Shown here piece after piece: positions 10,031 to 18,593 of a stretch of DNA of 64,000 bases (position 1 is the stretch's first letter; every line of letters begins with the position of its first letter). The notes beneath the pieces were generated by a model. The model had not been told where the DNA came from. It did no database searches and was given only the letters and a program-made list of their open reading frames with translations. Source of the stretch: Flavobacterium sp. CG_23.5 (GTDB lineage: Bacteria; Bacteroidota; Bacteroidia; Flavobacteriales; Flavobacteriaceae). The stretch is taken from assembly GCF_017875765.1 (NCBI RefSeq), contig NZ_JAGGNA010000001.1, positions 2,259,001 through 2,323,000 on the forward strand, written 5' to 3'. A program made the position numbers and the translations under genes.

Positions 10031-10357
10031 AGAATTTTAATTGGATGAAAAGGAGCGCTATTCTTTTAGTGTTTTAATGTTTATATTAATTGACCGAATT
10101 AATTGTAGATTTCTTATAAAAAATCAATAAAAGTTAAAGGGTTAGGAATTAATTTTGATGTTGTATAGTTTTAATATACATTGAGTTTAATTAAAAATGA
10201 AATAATAACAGCACATTTACTGTAATAGATTGTGTGGGTGATTGAGTAGTTAAAAAACAAATGTGAAGGAAGTAATAATAAATTAATTTTTATATGTTTT
10301 TCTGGAAGTTGATTTTTTAAAATTACTATTTGCTAACCAAAAGTCAAAACAGATAAT
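10031..10357. other. 327-bp gap before the initiating transferase gene
   Basis: This AT-rich stretch has no open frame longer than about 20 codons and no clear hairpin terminator. A TTG followed 18 bases later by TATTTG (about 10310-10336) loosely resembles a promoter for the downstream phosphotransferase gene, but the -7 box lacks the full TAnnTTTG form. I see nothing else in it. Confidence 0.4.
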
Positions 10358-11851
10358 ATGTTGGAAAGCCAAAGTAAACCGATACGAAATGATAACCATT
10401 ACCTGCAGCTGTTTCAATTCAATGGCAACAGGGATTTTTTTAAAAAAATTGATAAAGTACCGAACAGGTTATATTCGTTAATTATGACTGCATTTCAAAC
10501 AGGAAGATATTCAAAATACATAAGACCGATTAGTGTTGCCACAGATTTATTGGTCATTTCTGTTATGAGCCTATTTTTCTTTAAAGAACTTAATTTAAAC
10601 ATTGAAATTTATCTTATTTATCAATCAGTTGGATGGATTTGCACTGCTGTTTTTATACAGTTTTATGATGTATATCGCTTTACTACACCAATCGAAATTA
10701 TTTCAAAAATAATTAAGCAATCTGTCTTATTTTTGCTTATTGTCATTGCTTATTTTCCTTTCTCAAAACAGGTTGTTTTTAGCGGTAATACTATCGCTCT
10801 TTTTATAAGTTCTAGCATATTGCTGATTACTTTATCAAAATTCATGCTGTTTTATTATCTAAAAGAATATAGAATAGTAACCGGAAGTAATTACAGAAGC
10901 GCAGTAATCATTGGATATACACCAGAGGCAATTCAATTAAAAAATCTTTTCGAAACCAGAAACGATTACGGTTATCGATTTTTGGGTTATTTTTCCGATA
11001 AGAAATCGAATCAAAACATCAAAGGTAAGTTGGCAGATTTAAAGCCTTTTGTAATTGAAAATTGTGTTCATGAAATATATTGTTCATTAAATGAAATCTC
11101 CAACGTTGAGTTGAAAGATTTAATTGATTTTGCCGATGAAAATAACAAAACAATAAAATTCATACCAGACACAAAAGAGATTTTTTCAAAGAATTTGAAA
11201 ATAGATTATTACGATTTTTTCCCGGTTCTTTCCTTAAAGAAAACAATTTTGCATGAACCTTTAATAAAGATATTTAAAAGGGTTTTTGATATTGTTTTTT
11301 CATCGCTTGTTGTAATATTTCTTTTATCTTGGCTAGTGCCTTTATTAGCTATTTTGATAAAATTGGAGTCTAAAGGGCCTATTTTTTTTAAGCAAGGCAG
11401 ACCTGGAATTGATGAAAATGAATTTTTTTGTTATAAGTTTCGTTCGATGAGAATCAATGGAACAACCGAAAATGAGGCTTCCAAAAATGATCCGCGTGTC
11501 ACCCGTATCGGTAAATTTATGAGAAAAACAAGCATAGATGAAATGCCGCAATTTTTGAATGTTTTACTGGGTGATATGTCAGTTGTAGGCCCTCGTCCGC
11601 ATCTTTGGGCACAAAATAAATCATATGGAAAAAAAATAAAAAAATATATGGTGCGTCATTGCGTTAAACCTGGCATTACGGGTTTAGCTCAAGTTAGCGG
11701 CTGTCGAGGTGAAATTGAAACCGAAAAAGATATGATTAACCGAGTTAATTTTGATATTTTTTACATCGAAAACTGGTCGCTTATCTTGGATTTAGAAATT
11801 ATTTTGCAAACGGTTGTCAATATTTTTAAAGGCGAAGAAAAAGCATATTAA
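10358..11851 (+). CDS. Polyprenyl glycosylphosphotransferase (initiating sugar-1-P transferase)
   Basis: The 497-residue protein has a WcaJ/WbaP-like architecture: four or five N-terminal membrane helices (about residues 60-180), a CoA-binding-like Rossmann segment in the middle (SAVIIGYTPEA), and a C-terminal bacterial sugar transferase domain. The catalytic signatures KFRSMR, RKTSIDEMPQ, GDMSVVGPRP and PGITGLAQVSG are all present. It transfers a hexose-1-phosphate to undecaprenyl phosphate and so starts each repeat unit. The next glycosyltransferase begins one base after its stop codon. Confidence 0.93.
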   Translation: MLESQSKPIRNDNHYLQLFQFNGNRDFFKKIDKVPNRLYSLIMTAFQTGRYSKYIRPISVATDLLVISVMSLFFFKELNLNIEIYLIYQSVGWICTAVFIQFYDVYRFTTPIEIISKIIKQSVLFLLIVIAYFPFSKQVVFSGNTIALFISSSILLITLSKFMLFYYLKEYRIVTGSNYRSAVIIGYTPEAIQLKNLFETRNDYGYRFLGYFSDKKSNQNIKGKLADLKPFVIENCVHEIYCSLNEISNVELKDLIDFADENNKTIKFIPDTKEIFSKNLKIDYYDFFPVLSLKKTILHEPLIKIFKRVFDIVFSSLVVIFLLSWLVPLLAILIKLESKGPIFFKQGRPGIDENEFFCYKFRSMRINGTTENEASKNDPRVTRIGKFMRKTSIDEMPQFLNVLLGDMSVVGPRPHLWAQNKSYGKKIKKYMVRHCVKPGITGLAQVSGCRGEIETEKDMINRVNFDIFYIENWSLILDLEIILQTVVNIFKGEEKAY

Positions 11852-11852
11852 A

Positions 11853-12626
11853 ATGGAAACAGCATTAGTATCTATTATTACACCTTCTTTCAATTCTGAA
11901 AAATTCATTGCAGAAACGATTCAATCCGTGCAAAATCAAACCTACCAAAACTGGGAAATGATTATTGTTGATGATTGTTCTTCGGACAAAACAGTTTCAA
12001 TTGCGGAAGAAATTGCAATTAACGATAGAAGAATTAAAATTTATACACTCGAAAAAAATTCAGGAACCGGAATTGCCAGAAACACCGCTTTAAACAAGAC
12101 TTCGGGGAAATATATTTCATTTTTAGATGCTGATGATTTATGGAAACCAGAGAAATTGGAAAAACAAATAAATTTCCTAAAAAGCAACCATTTACCGTTT
12201 TCCTTTTCTTTTTACGAATGTATTGATGAAGAAGGGAAGTCATTAAAGAAACGAGTGGAATCACCCAGAAATCTTTCCTATCAACAGTTGTTTTTTTGTA
12301 ATTATGTTGGGAATCTTACGGGTATTTACGATGTTGATTATTTCGGAAAGATTAATATTTCATCTATCAGAAAACGCCAAGATTGGATGCTTTGGCTCAC
12401 GATTCTCAAAAAAATTAAATCTGCTCAACCTGTTCCTGAAAGTTTGGCTTATTACAGAATTAGAGAAAACTCAATCTCTGCTTCAAAATTAGATTTATTA
12501 AAGCATAATTTTGCCGTTTACAGAAGGTTTCACGGATTCAATTTGGTTGTGGCAACAATTTGTATGATAGGATTTTTATTTACGCAATTGTTAATAAAAC
12601 CGCGCTACATTAAAGCATCGATTTAA
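11853..12626 (+). CDS. GT2 family glycosyltransferase (TuaG/WcaA-like)
   Basis: From the ATG at 11853 the product has about 257 residues. It shows the family-2 GT-A signatures SIITPSFNSEKFI, VDDCSSDKT and the DxD-like FLDADDLW. An upstream ATG at 11814 lies inside the preceding gene and adds a leader absent from the family, so 11853, one base after the upstream stop, is chosen. It probably adds the second sugar to the lipid-linked monosaccharide. Its last 17 bases overlap the end of the convergent CapK-like gene. Confidence 0.87.
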   Translation: METALVSIITPSFNSEKFIAETIQSVQNQTYQNWEMIIVDDCSSDKTVSIAEEIAINDRRIKIYTLEKNSGTGIARNTALNKTSGKYISFLDADDLWKPEKLEKQINFLKSNHLPFSFSFYECIDEEGKSLKKRVESPRNLSYQQLFFCNYVGNLTGIYDVDYFGKINISSIRKRQDWMLWLTILKKIKSAQPVPESLAYYRIRENSISASKLDLLKHNFAVYRRFHGFNLVVATICMIGFLFTQLLIKPRYIKASI

Positions 12627-13920
12627 ACTGCTTCAATTTGCCACGATTACTTCTTTCCAAAGTACTTTTTCGAATAAAACTGAAGTTTAAATTAGGTTCT
12701 AAATACAACTCAATTGCTTTTCTAATTTTTTGAATTTGTGCCAAATTTAATTCGGTTTCACTAACGTATTCAATTTCAAAACAATCCATTTTTGTTTGTT
12801 TAATAATGAATTCTTTTACGTTTCCATCGTCTTCAATAATGCTTTTTGTCACATAATAAAAGGTCAGTCCGGGAGATTTTTTACCGCTTGGCAAAATCGC
12901 AACGTCATTAGTTCGACCAACTAATTTTTTGAGAATGGGTTTTTTTAAGGTGCTTTTTTCGTCCAAAATCCCAATATCACCTATGTCATATCGAATAAAC
13001 GGATGCGCTTTATTGAACAAGGAAGTGATGACAACGCGACCTTCTTGACCATACGGTAAAACAATGTCGTTTTCATCCAAAATTTCCACAAACAGCGTTT
13101 CTGAATTCACTTGCCATTGTCCTTCGGGATTCTGAAAAGCAATTAAATCCAGTTCTGATGCGCCGTATTCATTGACAATAGGGATTCCAAATTGTTTTTC
13201 CAGCACTATTTTATCATCTTCAAAAAGCATTTCGGAAGTAACCATACACACTTTTAACGAAGGACAAATATCTTTTAATACGATATTTTTCTTCTGTAAA
13301 AATTTGGCAAACAAAACAATCGAACTCGTGTAGCCATTGATATAATCGAATTTTTTATGATAAAACTTTTTCAGCATCTTTTCTAAAACAGCATCTGATA
13401 AATCGAAAATAGAGAATCGAAACCGATTACTCAAAAAATCCTTGAACCGTTCTTTTTTGTTGCCAATAAAATCCATTGGAATTCCATAAAAACGGGCTTG
13501 ATAGGAACTGTTGAAATCAATTCCGTACCAGCCGAAACGATAGATATTAGAAGCCCAAGTTAATGCATGACTGTATTTGTCTTTGGCAAAAATAAATGGA
13601 TCACCGCTGGAACCGGAAGTCTTATTAACGTAAACATTTTTTGGAGTATAGCCTTTCGAAAGTCGTTCCAATAATGGTTTTTGTAAATTTTGTTTATTTA
13701 AAACAGGTAAATCATGCCAGTTTTTATCATTTTTTAAACCAATTAATTCCCGATAAAAAGGATTGTTTTGCATATGAAATGCAACAATTTCTCTTTTTTT
13801 ATTATCGACAAAAATTTTGTGGTCTTCAGCTGATAGAGCAACAATTTTTTGCAATTCGGATTTGGCTTCCTTCATTGGGAAACCATTTATTTGGAGTGAT
13901 AAGTCGAATAGTGGAAACAT
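12610..13920 (-). CDS. CapK/PaaK-like AMP-forming ligase of a polysaccharide locus
   Basis: The 436-residue protein resembles the CapK branch of phenylacetate-CoA ligases. The AMP-binding loop NKTSGSSGDP lies near residue 105, and EYGASELD and RYDIGDIG follow in order. Such proteins are regular members of capsule loci, where their precise reaction (activation of an acyl or amino acid substituent) is mostly unproven. Its ATG follows the stop codon of the HigA antitoxin gene without a single base between them, so it is probably read from the higBA promoter and translated by re-initiation. It faces the polysaccharide genes tail to tail. Confidence 0.82.
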   Translation of the reverse strand: MFPLFDLSLQINGFPMKEAKSELQKIVALSAEDHKIFVDNKKREIVAFHMQNNPFYRELIGLKNDKNWHDLPVLNKQNLQKPLLERLSKGYTPKNVYVNKTSGSSGDPFIFAKDKYSHALTWASNIYRFGWYGIDFNSSYQARFYGIPMDFIGNKKERFKDFLSNRFRFSIFDLSDAVLEKMLKKFYHKKFDYINGYTSSIVLFAKFLQKKNIVLKDICPSLKVCMVTSEMLFEDDKIVLEKQFGIPIVNEYGASELDLIAFQNPEGQWQVNSETLFVEILDENDIVLPYGQEGRVVITSLFNKAHPFIRYDIGDIGILDEKSTLKKPILKKLVGRTNDVAILPSGKKSPGLTFYYVTKSIIEDDGNVKEFIIKQTKMDCFEIEYVSETELNLAQIQKIRKAIELYLEPNLNFSFIRKSTLERSNRGKLKQFKSML

Positions 13921-14223
13921 CTAAGCTATATTTTTAGTAGCAAAACGTTTGATGGATTGCAGTTCTTGTGCTTTATTTTCTTGTTCTTCTTCAATATCAA
14001 AATCATCCTGAAGTCCTAACCAAAATTTTGCAGAATTGCCAAAATACAGACTCAAACGCAAAGCGGTATCAGCCGTAATTCGTCGGTTTCCTTTAGTAAT
14101 TTCAGAAATTCTGGTTTGCGGAATTTTCAGTTCCTTTGCTAATCGGTAGGCGGATATTTCTAAAGGAATAAGAAATTCTTCCAATAAAATTTCACCAGGA
14201 TGTATATTTTTTAATTTTTCCAT
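13921..14223 (-). CDS. higA: HigA-type antitoxin (XRE family)
   Basis: This 100-residue protein begins with the HigA/VapI signature (NIHPGEILLEEFL) and contains a helix-turn-helix at about residues 24-50 (SAYRLAKELKIPQTRISEIT), followed by FWLGLQDDFD. HigA antitoxins bind their toxin and repress the shared promoter. The order is toxin first, antitoxin second, as usual for hig modules, with an 11-base gap. A palindrome upstream of the toxin gene is the probable operator. Its TAG directly abuts the ATG of the CapK-like gene. Confidence 0.9.
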   Translation of the reverse strand: MEKLKNIHPGEILLEEFLIPLEISAYRLAKELKIPQTRISEITKGNRRITADTALRLSLYFGNSAKFWLGLQDDFDIEEEQENKAQELQSIKRFATKNIA

Positions 14224-14234
14224 TTTAAGAACTT

Positions 14235-14516
14235 TTAATGGTAATCTATAATTTCGACATTAGCAACATTTCCTTTTTCCCAAATAAAAATAATCCGCCA
14301 TTGACTGTTAATCCGAATACTGTAATAGGTATTCAAGTCGCCTTTTAATTTTTCTAATCGATTGGAAGGAGGAATGCTCAAATCTATTAAATCTTGAGAG
14401 TTATTAAGCATTCTTAGCTTTCTTCGGGCTATTTGTTGTATTTCTATTGATGGTTTTTTTACCACAATTCCATTCCATATTTTTTCAGTTTCTTTGGATC
14501 CAAATGAAATTATCAT
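14235..14516 (-). CDS. higB: HigB-type toxin (RelE/ParE fold)
   Basis: The 93-residue product matches the HigB family: IISFGSKETEKIW at the start, RRKLRMLNNSQDL and the C-terminal strand pair YYSIRINSQWRIIFIW followed by NVEIIDYH. HigB proteins are ribosome-dependent mRNA interferases. A -7 box and a 13-bp palindrome lie just upstream. It is the first gene of a three-gene minus-strand operon higB-higA-capK-like. Confidence 0.9.
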   Translation of the reverse strand: MIISFGSKETEKIWNGIVVKKPSIEIQQIARRKLRMLNNSQDLIDLSIPPSNRLEKLKGDLNTYYSIRINSQWRIIFIWEKGNVANVEIIDYH

Positions 14517-14523
14517 ATCTTTT

Positions 14524-14544
14524 ACGTTACTAACGTCAAAAGTA
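14524..14544 (-). promoter_or_regulatory. higBA promoter with palindromic operator
   Basis: On the minus strand, TACTTTTG (14544-14537) fits the Flavobacterium -7 consensus TAnnTTTG. It is followed at once by the perfect palindrome ACGTTACTAACGT (14524-14536), 8 bases before the higB ATG. The expected transcription start falls inside the palindrome, which makes it a good autorepression operator for HigA. Confidence 0.65.
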
Positions 14545-14579
14545 AGTAAAAAAAATTATTATTTCAGCCTAAAACCAAC

Positions 14580-14587
14580 TATTTTTG
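14580..14587 (+). promoter_or_regulatory. -7 box for purD
   Basis: TATTTTTG fits the TAnnTTTG consensus and lies 42 bases before the purD ATG. No TTG at the ideal -33 distance is seen. Confidence 0.45.
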
Positions 14588-14629
14588 CACCATCCTCCAA
14601 AAGGTGGATACACAACTAAAAACTACACC

Positions 14630-15904
14630 ATGACAATTTTACTACTGGGTTCCGGCGGAAGAGAACATGCTTTTGCATGGAAAATGATTCAAAGCCCACT
14701 TTGTGACAAACTTTTTGTAGCACCGGGAAATGCTGGTACCGCTTCAATCGCAACTAATGTTGATATGAGCCCAACTGATTTTCACGCTATAAAAACGTTC
14801 GTGATTCAGGAAAAAGTAGCGATGGTTGTTGTAGGTCCAGAAGATCCATTAGTAAAAGGAATTTACGATTTCTTTCTTAACGATGATGATTTGAAACATA
14901 TTCCAGTTATTGGTCCATCAAAAATAGGTGCGCAATTAGAAGGAAGTAAAGAATTTGCCAAAGAATTTTTGATTAAACATAATATTCCTACAGCCGCTTA
15001 CGATAGTTTTACTGCTGAAACGGTTGAAAATGGATGTAAATTTCTTGAAACCTTGCAACCGCCTTATGTTTTGAAAGCAGATGGATTAGCAGCAGGAAAA
15101 GGTGTTTTGATTATTCAGGATTTGGCAGAAGCCAAAGAAGAATTACGAAACATGTTGGTTCACCAAAAATTTGGCGCAGCTAGTTCAAAAGTGGTTATCG
15201 AAGAATTCCTTGACGGAATAGAATTAAGTTGTTTTGTGCTGACTGACGGGAAAAGTTATAAAATTCTGCCAACGGCTAAAGATTACAAACGCATTGGTGA
15301 AGGCGACACGGGGTTAAATACAGGCGGAATGGGAGCAGTTTCTCCAGTTCCTTATGTTGACGCTGTTTTGATGGAGAAAATAGAAACTCGCATCGTAAAA
15401 CCTACAATCGAAGGTTTTCAAAAAGATGGAATTCCGTACAAGGGATTTGTTTTTATTGGTTTAATCAATGTGAAAAACGAACCAATCGTAATTGAATACA
15501 ACGTGAGAATGGGTGATCCGGAAACCGAAGTGGTTATTCCTAGATTGAAAACGGATTTAGTTGAATTATTTTTGGCTGTAGCCAATGAAAAACTAGATGA
15601 GATTACGCTGGAAGTTGACGAAAGAAGCGCTACTACAATAATGGTTGTTTCTGGTGGATATCCAGAAGAATTTGAAAAAGGAAAAGTAATTCAAGGATTA
15701 GAAAATATTACCGATTCGATTGTATTTCATGCGGGAACAAAATTAGTCAACGGCAATGTTGTGTCTAATGGAGGAAGGGTTTTGACCGTAACTTCTTATG
15801 GAAATAATTTTGAAGAGGCCATAAAAAAATCTTACCAAAACATAGATAAACTTTGCTTTGATAAGATGTATTTTAGAAAAGATATTGGAAATGATTTAAA
15901 ATAG
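14630..15904 (+). CDS. purD: Phosphoribosylamine-glycine ligase
   Basis: PurD joins glycine to 5-phosphoribosylamine with ATP in de novo purine synthesis. The 424-residue protein starts with the typical ILLLGSGGREHAFAWKM and continues with an ATP-grasp fold (LKADGLAAGKGV, EEFLDGIELS, GGMGAVSPVP, EYNVRMGDPETE). The frame is open to 14585, but those extra 15 residues are unlike the family and overlap the promoter, so the ATG at 14630 is used. It is transcribed divergently from higBA. Confidence 0.96.
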   Translation: MTILLLGSGGREHAFAWKMIQSPLCDKLFVAPGNAGTASIATNVDMSPTDFHAIKTFVIQEKVAMVVVGPEDPLVKGIYDFFLNDDDLKHIPVIGPSKIGAQLEGSKEFAKEFLIKHNIPTAAYDSFTAETVENGCKFLETLQPPYVLKADGLAAGKGVLIIQDLAEAKEELRNMLVHQKFGAASSKVVIEEFLDGIELSCFVLTDGKSYKILPTAKDYKRIGEGDTGLNTGGMGAVSPVPYVDAVLMEKIETRIVKPTIEGFQKDGIPYKGFVFIGLINVKNEPIVIEYNVRMGDPETEVVIPRLKTDLVELFLAVANEKLDEITLEVDERSATTIMVVSGGYPEEFEKGKVIQGLENITDSIVFHAGTKLVNGNVVSNGGRVLTVTSYGNNFEEAIKKSYQNIDKLCFDKMYFRKDIGNDLK

Positions 15905-15918
15905 TTTCCAATTATCGT

Positions 15919-15953
15919 TCACTTTTTTTAAATATTATTTTAAAAAAGAGTGA
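15919..15953. terminator. Bidirectional hairpin between purD and the DUF6341 gene
   Basis: An AT-rich inverted repeat (TCACTTTTTTTAAA against TTTAAAAAAGAGTGA) separates two convergent genes and includes the stop codon of the minus-strand gene. It provides T runs for both strands. Confidence 0.45.
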
Positions 15954-16165
15954 GCGGTAGTATCTTGGTTTTCTTCACCATTGTCTTGATGTAATTTCAA
16001 TTGCAAAATCCAATAGACCATTGCTGCTGCGCAAATAATCATGAAAATCCAGTTGATAGTACTAGCTACAAACCAAGATTTCAGTTCTAAAGCGCGTAAA
16101 AAGTCAAGAGGAGCAAATAAAATGTTTACAAATAAGTATTCTATTCCTTCGAAAAATGCTTTCAT
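15935..16165 (-). CDS. Small membrane protein, DUF6341 type
   Basis: This 76-residue protein starts with KAFFEGIEYLF and FAPLDFLRALEL, then has one clear membrane helix (about residues 38-56), and ends in an acidic tail and HSFL. This pattern matches a short family conserved in Flavobacteriaceae that I recall as DUF6341. Function is unknown. It is divergent from the DUF6427 gene, and the pair sits between purD and upp. Confidence 0.72.
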   Translation of the reverse strand: MKAFFEGIEYLFVNILFAPLDFLRALELKSWFVASTINWIFMIICAAAMVYWILQLKLHQDNGEENQDTTAHSFLK

Positions 16166-16308
16166 AATGTATAAAATTAATTTTATTAATTGTTTTTAAA
16201 GGTTTCAGATTACAAAAAAGTTCATTTTCAATAATAATCTTTTGAACTTGCAGCCTTTCCTTTTAAACAAGTATTATATTTACAATCACAAAAGTATAAA
16301 ATATCCTT

Positions 16309-17238
16309 ATGATAACAAGTGTTTTTAAAAAATCTACTCCATTAAATTTATCTTTGGTCGTAATTTTAATACTGGTTTTCTTTTTAATGTATCAGTTTCA
16401 GGATCTTTCTTGGATGGGCTCGGGTATTTTAATTTTGAAAAAAGTAACAATCTTAGGTGTTTTATTAGCCTCAGTTTTAATTACAAATTTCGTTGCAAAG
16501 AAAAATGGATTGAGTAAAGACAGTAGCTACACCATTTTTTTTTATCTTTTATTCCTACTTTTTTTCCCCTCTGTACTCGATAATTTGAACCTCGTTGTTT
16601 CAAATTTCTTTATTCTATTGGCACTTCGGAGATTGATTTCTTTACAATCACTGAAAGCTTCCACAGAAAAAATATTCGATGCTTCATTATGGATTTTTGT
16701 AGCTGCTTTATTTCATTTTTGGAGTATTCTATTTATTATACTTGTATTTATTTCCATACTTTTTCATGTTTCCAGCGAGTTTAGAAATTGGGTATTACCT
16801 TTTATCGCATTTTTTATAGTGGGAATTATTTCTTTGCTTTTATCTATGGTTTTCAATGTGAGTATGATTGAATTCATAAATAGAAACGTGGCAACAACTT
16901 TTGAGATCAATTATTTCACTAACAATTATCAAAATGCCGCTTTATCCATTTATGCTACTATAGCCTTGTTTTTTGTAATATCTATGTTTGCGACCTTATC
17001 ACACAGACCGGTACTTTTGCATACTTCATTCAAAAAAATTATAGTTTCATTTTTTATTGGAGTATTAATTTTTGTGGTTTCAGCAAATAAAAGCAATGAT
17101 TTATTGCTGTTTACGTTTGCCCCTTTGGCAATAATGGCAACAAGTCACATTGAAACACCACAATCAAAGTTAAGTCAAGAAATAGCATTAGTTGTACTTA
17201 TTGCTTGTAGTTTGTTTACTTTTTTCTCGCAATTATAA
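16309..17238 (+). CDS. Polytopic membrane protein, DUF6427 type
   Basis: The 309-residue protein has about nine or ten membrane helices and few polar loops. It agrees with my recollection of the DUF6427 family found next to upp in Flavobacteriaceae. No enzymatic motif is visible. Its last 6 bases overlap the end of the convergent upp gene. Function is unknown. Confidence 0.72.
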   Translation: MITSVFKKSTPLNLSLVVILILVFFLMYQFQDLSWMGSGILILKKVTILGVLLASVLITNFVAKKNGLSKDSSYTIFFYLLFLLFFPSVLDNLNLVVSNFFILLALRRLISLQSLKASTEKIFDASLWIFVAALFHFWSILFIILVFISILFHVSSEFRNWVLPFIAFFIVGIISLLLSMVFNVSMIEFINRNVATTFEINYFTNNYQNAALSIYATIALFFVISMFATLSHRPVLLHTSFKKIIVSFFIGVLIFVVSANKSNDLLLFTFAPLAIMATSHIETPQSKLSQEIALVVLIACSLFTFFSQL

Positions 17239-17886
17239 TTTTTGTCCAAAAGCTAAATCTCCGGCATCTCCAAGTCCTGGAACAATATAACTTTTCTCAT
17301 CTAGCTTTTCGTCTAAGGTGGCAATCCAAAGATGACAATTTTCAGGCAACTGTTTTTCAAGATGAGCAATACCTTCTGGCGCAGCAATAACAACAGCGAT
17401 ATGAATTTCTTTCGGGCTTCCTCGTTCCATTAATCGATTGAAAACAGCAACTATGGATTGTCCCGTAGCAAGCATGGGATCAATCAATATTACATTTTTA
17501 TTATTGATATTAGCAACTGCTTGATACTCGACTTTAATTTCAAAATTAGCATCATTGTTAGGATGATGTCTGTAGGCTGAAATGAAACCATTTTCGGCAC
17601 TGTCAAAATAGTTTAAAAAACCGATATGCAATGGTAAGCCAGCGCGTAGAATGGAGCATAAAACCAACTGATCCTTAATTTCTGTGGTTTTTTTAATGCC
17701 AAGTGGTGTTTGGATTTCGATGTCTTTAAAGTGCAATTCTTTACTCAATTCATAGGCCATTATTTCACCTATTCTTTCAATATTTCTTCGAAAACGCATG
17801 CTGTCATTATGAACATTGATGTTTCTGATTTGCCCTAAAAAATGATTCAGAACACTATTGTTTTCTGATAAAATATGAATTTGCAT
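17233..17886 (-). CDS. upp: Uracil phosphoribosyltransferase
   Basis: The 217-residue enzyme converts uracil and PRPP to UMP in pyrimidine salvage. Recognisable segments are LRNIxxxNDSMRFRRNIER-like residues near 20-41, the substrate region CSILRAGLPLHIGFL, and the PRPP-binding loop ILIDPMLATGQSIVA. The C-terminus VPGLGDAGDLAFG is the uracil-binding signature of Upp. It is divergent from the DUF4254 gene. Confidence 0.95.
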   Translation of the reverse strand: MQIHILSENNSVLNHFLGQIRNINVHNDSMRFRRNIERIGEIMAYELSKELHFKDIEIQTPLGIKKTTEIKDQLVLCSILRAGLPLHIGFLNYFDSAENGFISAYRHHPNNDANFEIKVEYQAVANINNKNVILIDPMLATGQSIVAVFNRLMERGSPKEIHIAVVIAAPEGIAHLEKQLPENCHLWIATLDEKLDEKSYIVPGLGDAGDLAFGQKL

Positions 17887-17945
17887 GATTTGAATTTTGG
17901 AATTAAACTTCTAAAGTTTTTTTTATACCATAAAAGTATAAAAAG

Positions 17946-17953
17946 TATCTTTG
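17946..17953 (+). promoter_or_regulatory. -7 box for the DUF4254 gene
   Basis: TATCTTTG fits TAnnTTTG and lies 20 bases before the ATG at 17974. Its position within the longer open frame is one reason to prefer the downstream start. Confidence 0.55.
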
Positions 17954-17973
17954 TATTTATAAAATATAAAAAT

Positions 17974-18579
17974 ATGTTTTCAAAATTAGCTTATTCCGTA
18001 TTCGAACAAAGTATTAAGGATTATCATCAATTTGATAATGTAGATCAGCCTATAAACAATCCTTTTCCTAAAGATAAATTCGAACATTTATTATACCTGA
18101 AAAATTGGATTGACACCGTACAATGGCATTTTGAGGATATTATTCGTGACCCAAATATTGACCCTGTAGCCGCTTTGACATTGAAAAGAAGAATCGACGC
18201 TTCTAACCAGGAACGAACTGATATGGTAGAATATATTGATGGTTATTTCCTTCAAAAATACAGCAACGTAAAGGTAAAAGAGAATGCAAAAATCAACTCT
18301 GAAAGTCCTGCTTGGGCATTTGACCGATTGTCTATTTTAGCTTTAAAAATTTATCATATGAATGAAGAAGCCACTCGTGCTGAAGCTTCCCAAGATCACA
18401 GAGATAAATGTCAGGCAAAATTGAACATTTTACTGGAGCAAAGATCAGATTTGTCAACTGCAATCGATGACTTATTAACAGACATTGAAAAAGGAGACAA
18501 ATTCATGAAAGTTTACAAACAAATGAAAATGTACAATGATGATGAATTAAATCCTGTTTTGTACCAAAACAAGAAGTAA
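17974..18579 (+). CDS. DUF4254 family protein
   Basis: The 201-residue soluble, mostly helical protein begins MFSKLAYSVFEQSIKDYH. The motifs HLLYLKNWIDTVQWHFEDIIRDP and RIDASNQERTDMVE are those of DUF4254. The longer frame from 17875 would add 33 hydrophobic residues encoded across the promoter, so 17974 is chosen. It is followed 14 bases later by a GT9 gene, a pairing I recall from other Bacteroidota; a link to LPS core assembly is therefore plausible but unproven. Confidence 0.82.
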   Translation: MFSKLAYSVFEQSIKDYHQFDNVDQPINNPFPKDKFEHLLYLKNWIDTVQWHFEDIIRDPNIDPVAALTLKRRIDASNQERTDMVEYIDGYFLQKYSNVKVKENAKINSESPAWAFDRLSILALKIYHMNEEATRAEASQDHRDKCQAKLNILLEQRSDLSTAIDDLLTDIEKGDKFMKVYKQMKMYNDDELNPVLYQNKK

Positions 18580-18593
18580 TTCGCATTTTTAAA

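Noticed and set aside
12304..12492. 62-codon frame inside the second GT2 gene, and many similar antisense or shifted frames in other genes
   Set aside because: The host genes have clear family motifs; these frames are shadows.
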